A stretch of DNA of 64,000 nt from Blumeriella jaapii (lineage: Eukaryota > Ascomycota > Leotiomycetes > Helotiales > Drepanopezizaceae): contig VWND01000046.1 of assembly GCA_009599575.1 (NCBI GenBank), positions 33,960-97,959 of the forward strand. The letters run 5' to 3'. The translations under genes were made by a program, and so were the position numbers. Shown here in pieces: positions 34,933 to 46,640 of the stretch. The notes beneath the pieces are model-generated. The model ran no database searches and was not told where the DNA came from. It was given only the letters and a program-made list of their open reading frames with translations. Numbering within the stretch: position 1 is the stretch's first letter; each line of letters starts with the position of its first letter.

Positions 34933-36085
34933 ATAATTGCGATAATATTGTTTTACGAAAGCTATTATACTTCGTTAATAATATTGGACCGAAAGCAATT
35001 GCGTAGTTTTGCGAGCGCTGAAATAAGCGGTGAAAATCTGATCGTGTATTTTTCGTATAAAAGCCAAACGAAAATAATCGACGTTTGGTATTATTAAACG
35101 ACCGTAATATAATAGCAAATCGCGTTTAAATATATACGAAGTATTATTATTATCGTTTTTTTTTGTAACGTTTCGTACAATTTCCTTTCGGAAAGCTATT
35201 AAACTGTTAATTATGCGATTAGCGTAAAAAATTTAATTAACGATACGAAATGCGAAAAAGAAATCAGCTATTTCAACAATAAAAACAGCTGTTTCGAAAG
35301 CCGTAAAAAATCGAAATTTTTCAATTAAAAAGCGGTGATTAATTTAATCGGCTCGAAAAAAAGTTTGCAAGCGCTAAATGCGTTTAAAAAAGTTTTAACG
35401 GTCGAATTCGCTCGTACGACGTATTAATACGTTAATTAAAAAGTTGTGTTTATTTAATTTGTACGTAATAAAAAAATTATAATCGGCGAGAAGCTCGGCT
35501 TAGCGTATTTATCGAGCGTTTAAAAATTTGAAAATTATAAAATATTCCAAGGCTTTATAATTAATAATAATTTTGATTTGATAAATTAAATTAATTAATT
35601 CAGTACGAAAATTGCTTAGAAATTTTACGATTACGAATATTTTTTTGTCGTATACGACGTAGTTTAGCTTTGCCGAAGCTATGGTTTTGTTAAAATAAAC
35701 GACTAAAAGCCAATCGTTATTATAAAATTGCGAAAATACAAAAGCTACCACGCCGTCGGAAGCGTTAATTTTTAATATGCAAAAAAGATTTTGCTGTAAT
35801 ATTATAAAACTAATGCTATAATAAAAGCTAATATAAAAAAAACGAAACTTTTCTGATATTTAGAAATGAAATTATAAAAAACGTTAGCTTTAATTAAATA
35901 AACCAAAAGCTTTGCAATTATATCGTAATCTCGAATAAAACGTCGGTAAAAATTACAAAACCCAAAAAAGCTTTGTATATTTTTTACAATAATAAAAAGC
36001 TTTCAGTAAGCGACTACGGAAATTTTTTCTGAATTTATTTTTAAACTTTTAATCGAAATAATAAAATCTAAATAACGGATCCGAT
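34933..36085 (-). mobile_element. Gypsy element D, segment 3: integrase N-terminus, RNase H, start of RT
   Basis: Continues D after E. Minus-strand RNase H at 35,751-35,509 (MVAFVFSQFYNNDWLLVVYF, then KTIASAKLNYVVYDKK), then upstream Pol. Ends at 36,085 where F's LTR starts; CCGAT at 36,081-36,085 would be F's target site. The 5' remainder of D is not in the window. Confidence 0.9.
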
Positions 36086-36353
36086 TATGACGATCTAATC
36101 AGTCGAAGAGCTAAGAGATCAGTCAACTGGTCGCCGTGTTTATATAATATTAAAAACGAGCCTTTGGTTCTGTAACAAAAATATTTATTTAAAATCAATA
36201 ATTGCAAAAAGCAAAGGTTGCTAAAAAAAAAAATTTTATATATATAAATAATTTTTACAATTAATAAAAAAACTTATTAAAAGACTAGGAAGCTTGCAGC
36301 TATACGTAATTGCTGAAGTAACACGAGAGGTGGCAAAAGAATAAATCGTTATA
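36086..36353 (-). repeat. 3' LTR of gypsy F
   Basis: 268 bp; its outer end is at left (TATGACGATCTAATCAG), its inner end reads GAATAAATCGTTATA. Confidence 0.92.
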
Positions 36354-38091
36354 TTATTTTTCCGTCCGAAAAAAGCGCGCTTTCGAGTTTTTATTTATTA
36401 ATACGTTGCTATCCAAATAATCGTACGAATTTAAACCTTCGGAATACGCTTTTAGCTATTTTATAAATTTTGCAGAAAAATCGGAAAGCTTTTTATGCGC
36501 CAAATAAAAGTCGCGCATTTTTAAAAAAGCATATATGAAATCAGACGCGGAATACCACGTGAGATTTTTATTTAAGCTTATTTAAAAAGTTTTATATTAA
36601 AAGATTTTCCGTTGTATTCGATAAGCGATTAATTTTTCGATTTCGTATTTAAGCTTATTAATTATATTAATAAGTTTAAAAGCTGAATTAATTTAATTTA
36701 AAAGCGCGTCGTTAGCTGCTTTACGCAGTCGATTAACGTGAAAAACTGGATGTACGTTTATAATACTAAAAAAGTTTAATTTAAAAGCGTTATTGAAAAT
36801 TTTGGCTATAATTTTAAAAAGGCCGTTTGTAGAATTATCGAGCTTGCGAAAAGGCCGGAAAATCGGAAATAGACGCATATCGAGCTATACGTAATCGCCA
36901 ACGTTAAAATCGATCGCGCGGCGAAACTTATTCGCACTTTTTTTTATTTTATCGTAAATTTATTAAAAATACGATTTGGCGAAGTTTTAAACGTCGTAAT
37001 AACGGCGAGCGTACGCACGAACTTCGTTTGCGTTTAATTTATATAAAAGATTAAAAAAAAAAAAAGTATCGAGTTTTCAATTTCAATTAATATAAGAAAT
37101 ATAATCGTATACAATTTCAAAAAATAAAAAGCTATTTAAACTTTCGTAAAAAAAAACTATTTGGGCGAAATTCATAATTAAAAGAAATTCGTTTTAATCG
37201 TTTTAATAAAAGTTTACGAAAGATCGAAAGCGTTTTTGCAAATATTAATTGTAAATTTCGATCTGACCGTCGGTTTTAAAATAAGCGGCTATCGAAAACT
37301 TTAATTGCGTACCGAATATTTTGTTTAATTTAAATCAAAAAATAAATTAATATTAAAAGCTACGATCGCTAATAATACTTTTTAAAAAGCCAAAATACTT
37401 GTATACGTGGAATATATATAATTTAGCGAGGTTTCGAGCGTCGATATTCTTATAACAGAGGATCGAAATAGCTTGCTTAGAAAAGCGATTTATTATTACA
37501 AATACGTTGTCGTAATCGTATTTATTTTTGTTAAAATTGTAAAAGTTTATTATAACGTACTTTCAAAAATGGTCAAAACAAAAAAAGGCTGAAAAAAGCC
37601 GGGGCGCTTATTTTTTAAAATAAAACTTTTTCGATAAACGTAATAATTGCGATAATATTATTTTACGAAAATTGTTATACTTCGCTAATAATATTGATTC
37701 GAAAGCAATTGCGTAGTTTTGCGAGCGTGAAAATAAGCGGTAGAAATTTGGTCGTGTATTTTTCGTATAAAAACCAAACGAAAATAATCGACGTTTAATA
37801 TTATTAAACGACCGTAATATAACAGCAGATCGCGTTTAAATATATACGAAATATTATTATCGTCGTTTTTTTTTATAACGTTTCGTATAGCTTTTTTTCG
37901 AAAGATTATCAAACTGCTAGCTATGCGATTAACGTAAAAAATTTAATTAACGATACGAAGCGCGAGAAAAAAATTAATTATTTCAACGATAAAAACAGCT
38001 GTTTCGAAAGCCGTGGAAAGTCGAAATTTTTTAATTAAAAAGCGGTGATCGATTTGATTTGCTCGGAAAAAAGTTTGCAAACGCTAAGTGC
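36086..38091 (-). mobile_element. Gypsy element F, 5'-truncated, in D
   Basis: Reverse-strand copy of the A/C/H family. 3' LTR 36,086-36,353; then Pol C-terminus (36,878 down to 36,693: MRLFPIFRPFRKLDNSTNGL) and integrase (37,912 down to 37,685: DDNNISYIFKRDLLLYYGRL and NVDYFRLVFIRKIHDQI). Cut at 38,091 by G's LTR, with AGTGC just before. RT, gag and 5' LTR are absent. Confidence 0.92.
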
Positions 38092-38356
38092 TGTGACGAT
38101 CTAATCAGTCGGAGGGCTGGAAAATCAGTCAACTGGTCGCCGTGTTCATATAATATAAAAAACGAGCCTTTGGTTTTGTAACAAAAATATTTATTTAAAA
38201 TCAATAATTGCAAAAGCCAGAGATTGCTAAAAAAAAAAGCTTTATATATATAAATAGTTTTCATAATTGATAGAAAGATTTATCAAAAAACCAAAAAGCT
38301 TGCAGCTACACGTAATTGCTGAGATAATACGAAAAACAAAAAAATAAATCGTTATA
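38092..38356 (-). repeat. 3' LTR of gypsy G
   Basis: 265 bp. Outer end unmutated, inner end reads AAATCGTTATA. Confidence 0.92.
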
Positions 38357-41059
38357 CTATCTTTTCGTCCGAAAAAAACGCGCTTTCGAGCTTTTATTTA
38401 TCGGTACGTCGCTATCCAAATAATCGTACGAATTCAAACCTTCGAAATACGCTTTCAGCCAATTTATAAGTTTTGCAAAAGGACCGGAAAGCTTTTTATA
38501 CGCCAAATGAAAATCGCGCATTTTCAGAAAAGCATATATAAAATCAAACGCGGAATATTACGTAAGATTTTTATTTAAGCTTATTTAAAAAACTTTATAT
38601 TAAAAAGTCTTACGCTACATTCGACAAACGATTAATTTTTTAACTTCGTATTCAAGCTTATTAATTATATTAATAAATTCAAAAGCTAAATTAATCTGAC
38701 CTGGCAGCGCGTCGTCAGCTGCTTTACGCAGTCGATTAACGTAAAAAACTAGATATACGTTTATAATATTAAAAAGGTTTAGCTTAAAAGCGTTGTCGAA
38801 AATTCTGGCTACAATTTTGAAAAGGCCGTTTGTAAAATTATCGAGTTTGCGAAAAGGCCGAAAAATCGGAAATAAACGCATATCGAGTCAAACGTAATCG
38901 CTAACGTTAAAATCGATCGCGCGGCGAAATTTATTCGCATTTTATTTTATTTATCGTAAGTTTATTAAAAATGCGATTTAGCGAAGTTTCAAACGTCGTA
39001 ATAACGGCGAGCGTACGCACGAGCTTCGTTTGCGTTTAGCTTATATAAAAAATTTAAAAAAAAAAATATCGAGCTTTCAGTTTTAATTAATATAAAAAAT
39101 ATAATCGTATACAATTTCAAAAAGTAAAAAGCGATTTAAACTTTCGTAAAAAAAAACTATTTAAGCGATATCCATTATTAAAAAAAATTCGTTCCAATCG
39201 TTTTAATAAAAATTTACGAAAAGTCGAAAGCGTTTTTGCAAATATTAATTATAAATTTCGGTCTGACCGTCGGTTTCGAAATAAGCTGCTATCGAAAACT
39301 TTAATTACGTATCGAATATTTTATTTAATTCAGACCAAAAAATAAATTAATATTAAAGGCTACGATCGTTAATAATACTTTTTAAAAAGCTAAAATACTT
39401 ATATACGTGGAATATATACAATTTAGCAAAGTTTCGAACGTCGATATTTTTATAATAAAAAATCGAAATAATTTGCTTAAAAAAGCGATTTATTATTACG
39501 AATACGTTATCGTAATCGTGTTTGTTTTTATTAAAACTGCAAAAGTCTATTATAATATGCTTTTAAAAATGGTTAAAAACAAAAAAAGGCTAAAAAAAGC
39601 CGAAACGTTTATTTTTTAAAATAAAACTTTTTCGATAAATATAATAATTGCGACAAAATTATTTTACGAAAGCTGTTATACTTCGTTAATAATATTGGTC
39701 CGAAAGCAATTGCGTAATTTTGCGAGCGTTAAAATAAGCGGTAAAAATTTGGTCGTGCATTTTTCGTACAAAAGCTAAACGAAAATAGTCGACGTTTAGT
39801 ATTATCAGGCGACCGTAATATAACAGCAGATCGCGTTTAAATATATACGAAATATTATTATCGTCGTTTTTTTTCGTAGCGTTTCGTACAGCTTTTTTTC
39901 GAAAAGCCATCAGGCTGCTAGTTATACGATTAGCGTAAAAAATTTAATTAACACTACGAAATGCGAGAAAAAAATTAATTATTTCAACGATAAAAACAGC
40001 TGTTTCGAAAGCAGTAAAAAGTCGAAATTTTTTAATTAAAAAGTGATAATCGATCTGATTTGCTCGGAAAAAGGTTTGCAAGCGTTAAATACGTTTAAAA
40101 AAGTTTTAGCGGTCGAATTCGCTCGTACGACGTATTAATACGTTAGCTAAAAGATTATATTTATTTGGTTTATACGTAATAAAAAAGTTGTAATCGGCGA
40201 AAAGCTCGGCCCAGCGTACTTATCGAACGTTTAAAAATTTAAAAGTCATAAAATATTCTAAAGCTTTATAATTAATAATTATTTTAATTTAATAAATTAA
40301 ACCAGCCAGTTTAATACGATTATTACCTAGAAATCTTACGATTGCGAGCATTTTTTTATCGTATACGACGTAGTTTAGCTTTGCGAAAGCTATAGTTTTG
40401 CTAAAATAAGCGATTAAAAGCCAATCGTTATTATAAAATTACGAAAACATAAAAGCTATTACGCCGTCGGAAGCGTCAGTTTTTAATATACAAAAAAGGT
40501 TTTGCCTGTAATATTATAGAACTGATGCAGTAATAAAAACTAATATAAAAAAATCGAAACTTTTTTAACATTTAAAAATAAAATTGTAAAAAACGTTAGT
40601 TTTAATTAAATAAACCAAAGGCTTTGCAATTATACCGTAGTTTCGAATAAAACGTTAGTAAAAGTTACAAAAACCAAAAAAGTTTTATATATTTTTTATA
40701 ATAATAAAAAACTTTTAGTAAGCGATTACGAAGACTTTTTCTGAATCTATTTCTAAGCTTTTAATAAAAATAATAAAACTTAAGTAACGGATTCGAATAA
40801 TATTAAATTCAGATTTCCGAATATCGGTCTGTAATTCAGCGTCAGCGAATCTTTGAAACATTTTGCGAACGTATATAGCGTATTTCAAAAAGTCGGACGA
40901 ATAAATAAAAATTTTATTTAAATATATAATGCAAAAATCGTTTAAATAATCGAAAAAAACGTCGTTTATATAACGTTAATAAATTGCGAATTTATTAATA
41001 AAGCCAAAAGGTAGCATTTTGCATTTATAAACGCCGTAACGCGTACGAAACGTCGTTAA
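38092..41059 (-). mobile_element. Gypsy element G, 5'-truncated, in F
   Basis: Reverse-strand copy with intact outer LTR end (TGTGACGATCTAATCAGTC). Pol C-terminus at 38,881-38,615, integrase at 39,910-39,686 (NNISYIFKRDLLLYYGRLII, then NVDYFRLAFVRKMHDQ), RNase H about 40,520-40,080, and the middle of RT at 41,059-40,800. The last bases before the break encode the LTTFRTRYGVYKCKMLPFG block of RT. Sequence then changes abruptly to the subtelomeric module at 41,060. Confidence 0.93.
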
Positions 41060-41088
41060 TTCTAATATTATAAGCGAGAGAATTTTGG

Positions 41089-41110
41089 TGGTCACCAACG
41101 TTGGTGACCA
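41089..41110. repeat. 22-bp perfect palindrome at left edge of module copy 1
   Basis: Centred on AACGTT, with arms of TGGTCACC/GGTGACCA. The same palindrome is at 54,799-54,820. It lies 29 bases inside the shared module edge. Confidence 0.95.
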
Positions 41111-41112
41111 GT

Positions 41113-42246
41113 CTTGGCAGACCCTGGTGACCAACTTTCTTTGGTCACCAGGTCGGTTTTTTCGCAAAAATTATTCGATTTGAAAAATAAAATTATATTC
41201 GTATTCAGCTTATTAATTAATGATCTTTTGTACGCAAAAGCTTACAAATACTATTAATTAATTAAAAAGTTATTACTACCCCCTTCTAACCCTAATCTTG
41301 GCAGACCCTGGTAACCAATTTTCTTTGGTCACCAGGTCGGTTTTTTCGCAAAAATTATTCGATTTTAAAAATAAAATTATATTTGTATTCAGCTTATTAA
41401 TTATTAATTTTTTGTACGCAAAAGCTTATAAACAGATTAATAAATTAAAAAGTTGTAATAACCCCCCCTCTAACCCTAATCTTGGCAGACCCTGGTAACC
41501 GACTTTCTTTGGTCACCAGGTCGGTTTTTTCGCAAAGATTATTCGATTTTAAAAATAAAATTATATTTGTATTCAATTTATTAATTATTAATTTTTTATA
41601 CGCAAAAGCTTATAAATACGATTAATAAATTAAAACGTTGTAATAACCCCCCCCTCTAACCCTAATCTTGGCAGACCCTGGTAACCGACTTTTTTTGGTC
41701 ACCAGGTCGGTTTTTTCGCAAAGATTATTCGATTTTAAAAATAAAATTATATTTGTATTCAATTTAATAATTATTAATCTTTTATACGCAAAAGCTTATA
41801 AATACGATTAATAAATTAAAAAGTTGTAATAATCCCCCCCCCCTCTAACCCTAATCTTGGCAGACTCTGGTAACCGATTTTCTTTGGTCACCAGGTCGTT
41901 TTTTTTTTCGCAAAAAATTATTCGATTTTAAAAATAAAATTATATTTGTATTCAACTTATTAATTATTAATCTTTTATACGCAAAAGCTTATAAATACGA
42001 TTAATAAATTAAAAAGTCGTAATAACCCCCCCCTTTAACCCTAATCTTGGCAGACTCTGGTAACCGACTTTCTTTGGTCACCAGGTCGGTTTTTTCGCAA
42101 AAATTATTCGATTTTAAAAATAAAATTATATTTGTATTTAATTTATTAATTATTAATCTTTTATACGCAAAAGCTTATAAATACGATTAATAAATTAAAA
42201 AGTTGTAATAACCCCCCCTTCTAACCCTATTTTTGGCAGACCCTGG
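41113..42246 (+). repeat. R1 tandem array, module copy 1, first part
   Basis: Six units of 184-190 bp plus 15 bases of a seventh, with CTTGGCAGAC starts at 41,113, 41,297, 41,481, 41,667, 41,856, 42,046 and a mutated start at 42,232. Each unit has a hairpin-like TGGTNACC...GGTCACCAGG, AT-rich middle with ACGCAAAAGCTTA, a C run of 5-10 bases, and CTAACCCTAAT. The ORFs seen here cross unit borders and are not genes. Confidence 0.95.
41123..41152. repeat. 30-bp inverted repeat, loop orientation 1
   Basis: Arms CCTGGTGACCA and TGGTCACCAGG around the 8-base loop ACTTTCTT. In module copy 2 (54,833-54,862) the arms are identical but the loop is AAGAAAGT, its exact reverse complement. Confidence 0.95.
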
Positions 42247-42515
42247 TGTGACGATTCACTCTGTTGCCACCTCTCGTATCACCCCAGCAACTACGTATAG
42301 CTGCAAGCTTCCTGGTCTTCTGATGGGTCTCCCTATCAACTGTAGAAATTATTTATATATATAAAGCTTTTTCTTTTTAACAACTCCTGCCTTTTGCAAT
42401 TGTTAATTTTAAATGAATATTTTCGTTACAAAACCAAAAGCTCGTTTTTTATATTATATAAATACGGCGATTAATTAATTAATTTTTCAGCCCTTCGATT
42501 AATTAAATCGTTATA
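42247..42515 (+). repeat. 5' LTR of gypsy H
   Basis: 269 bp, starting TGTGACGATTCACTCTG and ending AAATCGTTATA; TATA-like TATATATAAAGC near 42,354-42,366. Confidence 0.93.
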
Positions 42516-44151
42516 TTATTAATAATTTTTTTTTACGCTAGCGACGGCGTAAATTATTTCTCCTTTCGAATTCCTTACGGATCATACCAAAATAATCGAT
42601 CGGTCGTGAAAAGGCTTATTTTCGCATTTCGCGAAAAATGGCTTTTATTCAACGATCTTTCTTTTAGCAAAGCTTTTCAGCTCCTGCTATTACATTTTAA
42701 CCTCCTTTTTTTTAATCAGCGAAAAAGCAGTCTTTCCCAAAAGCTTTTTATTCTGAAAAACAATTTTTTTTCCGAAAAAAAAAAAATAAAAAAAAAAACA
42801 AAGCGCCAACCATTTCGCTTGCCACTTTTTTCTTGCAGCTTAGCGCTGAAAGCGTTTAGTTAAAACTTTTACAAAATCAATTAAAAAAAGCGCAAAAGCG
42901 TAAACGATAATTTCTGGAAATTATACGATTGCGACAAATCTTTTAATTAAAGCGTTTGGTAAAATCTATCGAACGTGCTTCCGCTAGTCGCGAATCTGTT
43001 GCTTTATTTTTTCGCAACGTTTTATTTTAATTAACAAACGCTGCAAATCAATTTTCACGCTTTTCGCGAACTTTTTTTAAATCTTTTTTTAACGGCCAAA
43101 ATTCTAGCGCGCTTTTTAAATATTATAATTTCTATTTATTTATTGATTTTCGATTAGTTCGTATAAAGCGCGTTTCGAATTTTAAATTTAAGCTAAATAA
43201 TAATAAAAATTACAAAACACGCTATTAAAAAACTAAAGTTTTCGATAATTTCGAATTTTACTACGATTATTTCGCTAGCGATCGATTTCGCAAAAATTAT
43301 ATATTCGATTAAATCGAAAGCGTAGCAAAAAAATTTCTGACCCCGCGTATTTTAAACCGTTTCGATTTTATATCCTCCGAAAAATTAATAAAAAAAATCG
43401 CCGATTTTCTGGCCGACTTTTCCGACGTTTAAAAAGCCGAAAACGAATTTAAAATGCTTTTAATAAATACGCACGACGATTTTTAGCGATTTTATTTGCG
43501 ATTTTCCATTTTCGCAGCGAACGCTTAAATACGAACTAATAAACAGCTTCGAAACGCTTTTCGCGATAAAATACCAAAGCGTTTACGAAAAAAGCTGCAT
43601 TTAAAATAAACGCGTACAACGACCTTTAAAAATTGGCTCACCGCCGTTCGTTAAAAAAAATAAAATTAATTGGCTAAACGAATTTTATACGCGAATCGTT
43701 TTTCAACTAAGTTTATTATTTATTAAAATGGTAAGTTTTTAACTAAAACGTATTACGAGTCAAATCGTACGTACGAAAATCGTTTAAATACTTTATAAGT
43801 TTTTTTTTAGCCTTTTGTTTTTCCTTTTTTTCCACGCTAAAACGCTTTTCTTGGCGTTTTTCTTTTTCGATCGGACTAACGACAACGCTCGTTTTTTATT
43901 TTATATCAAAAAGTTCAAAAAGGCTAATTTGCAAAATCTTTTACGGACCGACCTTCGGTTTTATTTAAAAGTTTTCCCAAGCTAGTAAATATAAACGAAA
44001 TCGAGCCGGCCGAAAATTCGCTTTTTAATAATAATAATAAAAACGAAAACCTTTTTTTAAACGATTTTTAAAACGCATATAAAAAAATTAAAAGTTTTTC
44101 CGCCAATCGGGAAAACGCTCAAATCTAAGCAAAGCCTTTTTTTTAAGCGTA
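42516..44151 (+). pseudogene. gag: Gag relic of gypsy H
   Basis: Open start at 42,606-42,863 (REKWLLFNDLSFSKAFQLLL, Lys-rich end), then the capsid-like block around 43,250-43,640 with RFRKNYIFD, KKIADFLADF and AENEFKMLLINTHDDF. Trp/Gln stops as in A and C. Confidence 0.72.
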
Positions 44152-44337
44152 TTGCGCGATATGCGTTATTTTAACGTTCGAAAGCTTTTTAATAGCGATT
44201 TATTAATAATTCTCGTTATATTTATTAAAAATGGCCTTTCGTATAAAATAAAAGCGCTCGCCGATTTTAAAACGAACGGTTATGCGTTAATCGATTCGGC
44301 GTTAATTAAATCTTTTTTTTTTTTTTTTAACTTTTAA
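44152..44337 (+). pseudogene. Aspartic protease relic of gypsy H
   Basis: Contains KIKALADFKTNGYALIDSAL with the same D-F-K-T replacement of the D-S-G-A site as in A and C. The identical change in three copies means either they share a mutated ancestor or RIP converges on the same bases. Confidence 0.75.
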
Positions 44338-46190
44338 TTTAATTTTTCCCGGCTTCTTTTTTTATAAAAAAATATAATAAAGCTCGTGGCCATTTAATTA
44401 TATATTTTACGCTTTTTAAATTTATTATTAACAACCGAATATAATCGTTTACTTTTTTTTTAATTATTAATTTCGAAAATTATAATATAATTTTAAAAAA
44501 AGCTTGGCTAGCCGAATACCAAATTTTATTAAATTGTAATAAACGCAAGCTTTATTGGCCGAAGTTTTACCCTCCTATAGTTTTTTACGTTCGTTGTATT
44601 AAAATCTTTTATTTGCATTTTCGAAAAATTTAATTTCGCTATTAAAATAATATTATAAAACGTAATAAAAACCTTGATTAATTATGGCAGATTTACGACG
44701 CTATGCGAAGCGCGAAAAAATCGAATTTTATTCGCGATGCTAATTTCGATAGCGACGCTAATAAAATAATACAAGAAATTACACCATCTTTTTAAATTGC
44801 CGATCTTTTTTTTATTATTTTTTTTTTTTTTTTTCTTTCGTTAAAACAATTTCCTCGTTTTATAAAAAACAATTATACTAAAAACCGAAAAAAAGCTTTC
44901 GCCGCGATAATTTTTCAGCTTAATATAATCGATAATTTAAACAAACCACTTTTTAAACTTTTTAAACGATTAGTTCGAAAACGAATTTTTTAATTTATTG
45001 CTTATTTAATTTTTATCTGTCAAATTATTATATACGCTTTTAAGCTGATTTTCAAAAAAAAAGCAATTAAAATGTTTTCAACTTTTTTATACGAAATTAA
45101 TAAAATACTAAACGATTTTACGTATAATACTTTTTAAAATCCAATTTTATAGTTTTTTCGAACGTTTCAAAACCAACGAAATATCGATTTCGATCTTTTT
45201 AATTAGTTTAGCAAAGCTAATTTCGAATAAATCTTTTTTCGAATCTTTTCCTCCGAAATACAAAAACTTCGAATACGTATTTTCTAAAGCCGCCAGTAAC
45301 GAGCTAATCTTTTACCGGCCTTACGATTATAAGATCGAATTTATTATAAATAAAAAAAAGCTGAAATACACTTTTTTATACAAAATATCGATTTTAAAAC
45401 TCGAAATTATCAAAATTTATTTGTAAAATAATTTTAACAAAAGCTTTATCGAACCTTTTATCGTTTTTTTCGCTGTTTTAATGCTTTTCGCTAAAAAACC
45501 CGACGGTTTATTGCGTTTTTATATCGATTATCGAGCTTTTAATAATATTATTCGTAAAAATCGCTATCTTTTTTTTTTTATCGATAAAATCCTTATTCGT
45601 TTTTCGAAAGCGCGAATTTTTACGAAGCTTGATATTCGTTAAGTCTTTTATAAAATTCGAATAAATTCCGCTAATAAAAAACTAACGACGTTTCGTACGC
45701 GTTACGACGTTTATAAATGCAAAATGCTATTTTTTAATTTTATTAATAAATCCGCAATTTATCAACGCTATATAAACGACGTTTTTTTCGATTATTTAAA
45801 CGATTTTTATATTATATATTTAAACGATATTTTTATTTATTCGTCCGATCTTTTAAAACACGCCATATACGTTCGCAAAATGCTTCAAAAGCTCGCTAAC
45901 GCTAAATTACAAACCGATATTCGAAAATTTAAATTCAACGTTATTCGAACCCGTTACTTAAGCTTTATTATTTCGATTAAAAGCTTAAAAATAAATCCAA
46001 AAAAAGTCTTCGTAATCGCTTATTAAAAGCCTTTTATTATTATAAAAAATATATAAAGCTTTTTTGGTTTTTATAATTTTTACCGACGTTTTATTCGAAA
46101 CTACGATATAATTGCAAAGCTTTTGATTTATTTAACCAAAGCTAACGTTTCTTACAATTTCATTTTTAAATATTAAAAAAGTTTCGACCT
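44338..46190 (+). pseudogene. pol: Linker and reverse transcriptase relic of gypsy H
   Basis: RT from about 45,180: KKPDGLLRFYIDYRAFNN (about 45,490-45,545), RKNRYLFFFIDKILIRF, ARIFTKLDIR, then open frame 45,724-46,026 with INKSAIYQRYINDVFFDYLN and catalytic box YLNDIFIYS (first Asp changed to Asn). The same frame continues through the thumb region to FIISIKSLKINPKKVF. Confidence 0.92.
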
Positions 46191-46640
46191 TTTTATATTA
46201 ATTTTTATTATTATATTAGTTTTATAATATTACAAACAAAACCTTTTTTATATATTAAAAACTAACGCTTTCGACGGCGTAATAGCTTTTGTATTTTCGC
46301 AATTCTATAGCGACGATTAGCTTTCAATCGTTTATTTTAGTAAAATTATAACTTTCGCAAAACTGAATTACGTTGTATATAATAAAAAAATATTCGCAAT
46401 CGTAAAATTTCTAAGCAACTTTCGTGCTAAATTAATTAGCTTAGTTTATTAAATTAAAATAATCACCGATTATAAAACTTTAAAATATTTTATAATTTTT
46501 AAATTTTTAAACGTTCGATAAGCACGCTAGGCCGAACTTCTCGCCGATTATAACTTTTTTATTACGTACAAATCAAATAAACACAATTTTTTGGCTAACG
46601 TATTAATACGTCGTATAAGCGAATTCGACCGCTAAAATTC
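46191..46640 (+). pseudogene. RNase H relic of gypsy H
   Basis: Matches A 13,033-13,475 in reading: TNAFDGVIAFVFSQFYSDD, then FSKIITFAKLNYVVYNKKIF. The catalytic TDASDG is now TNAFDG. Confidence 0.85.
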
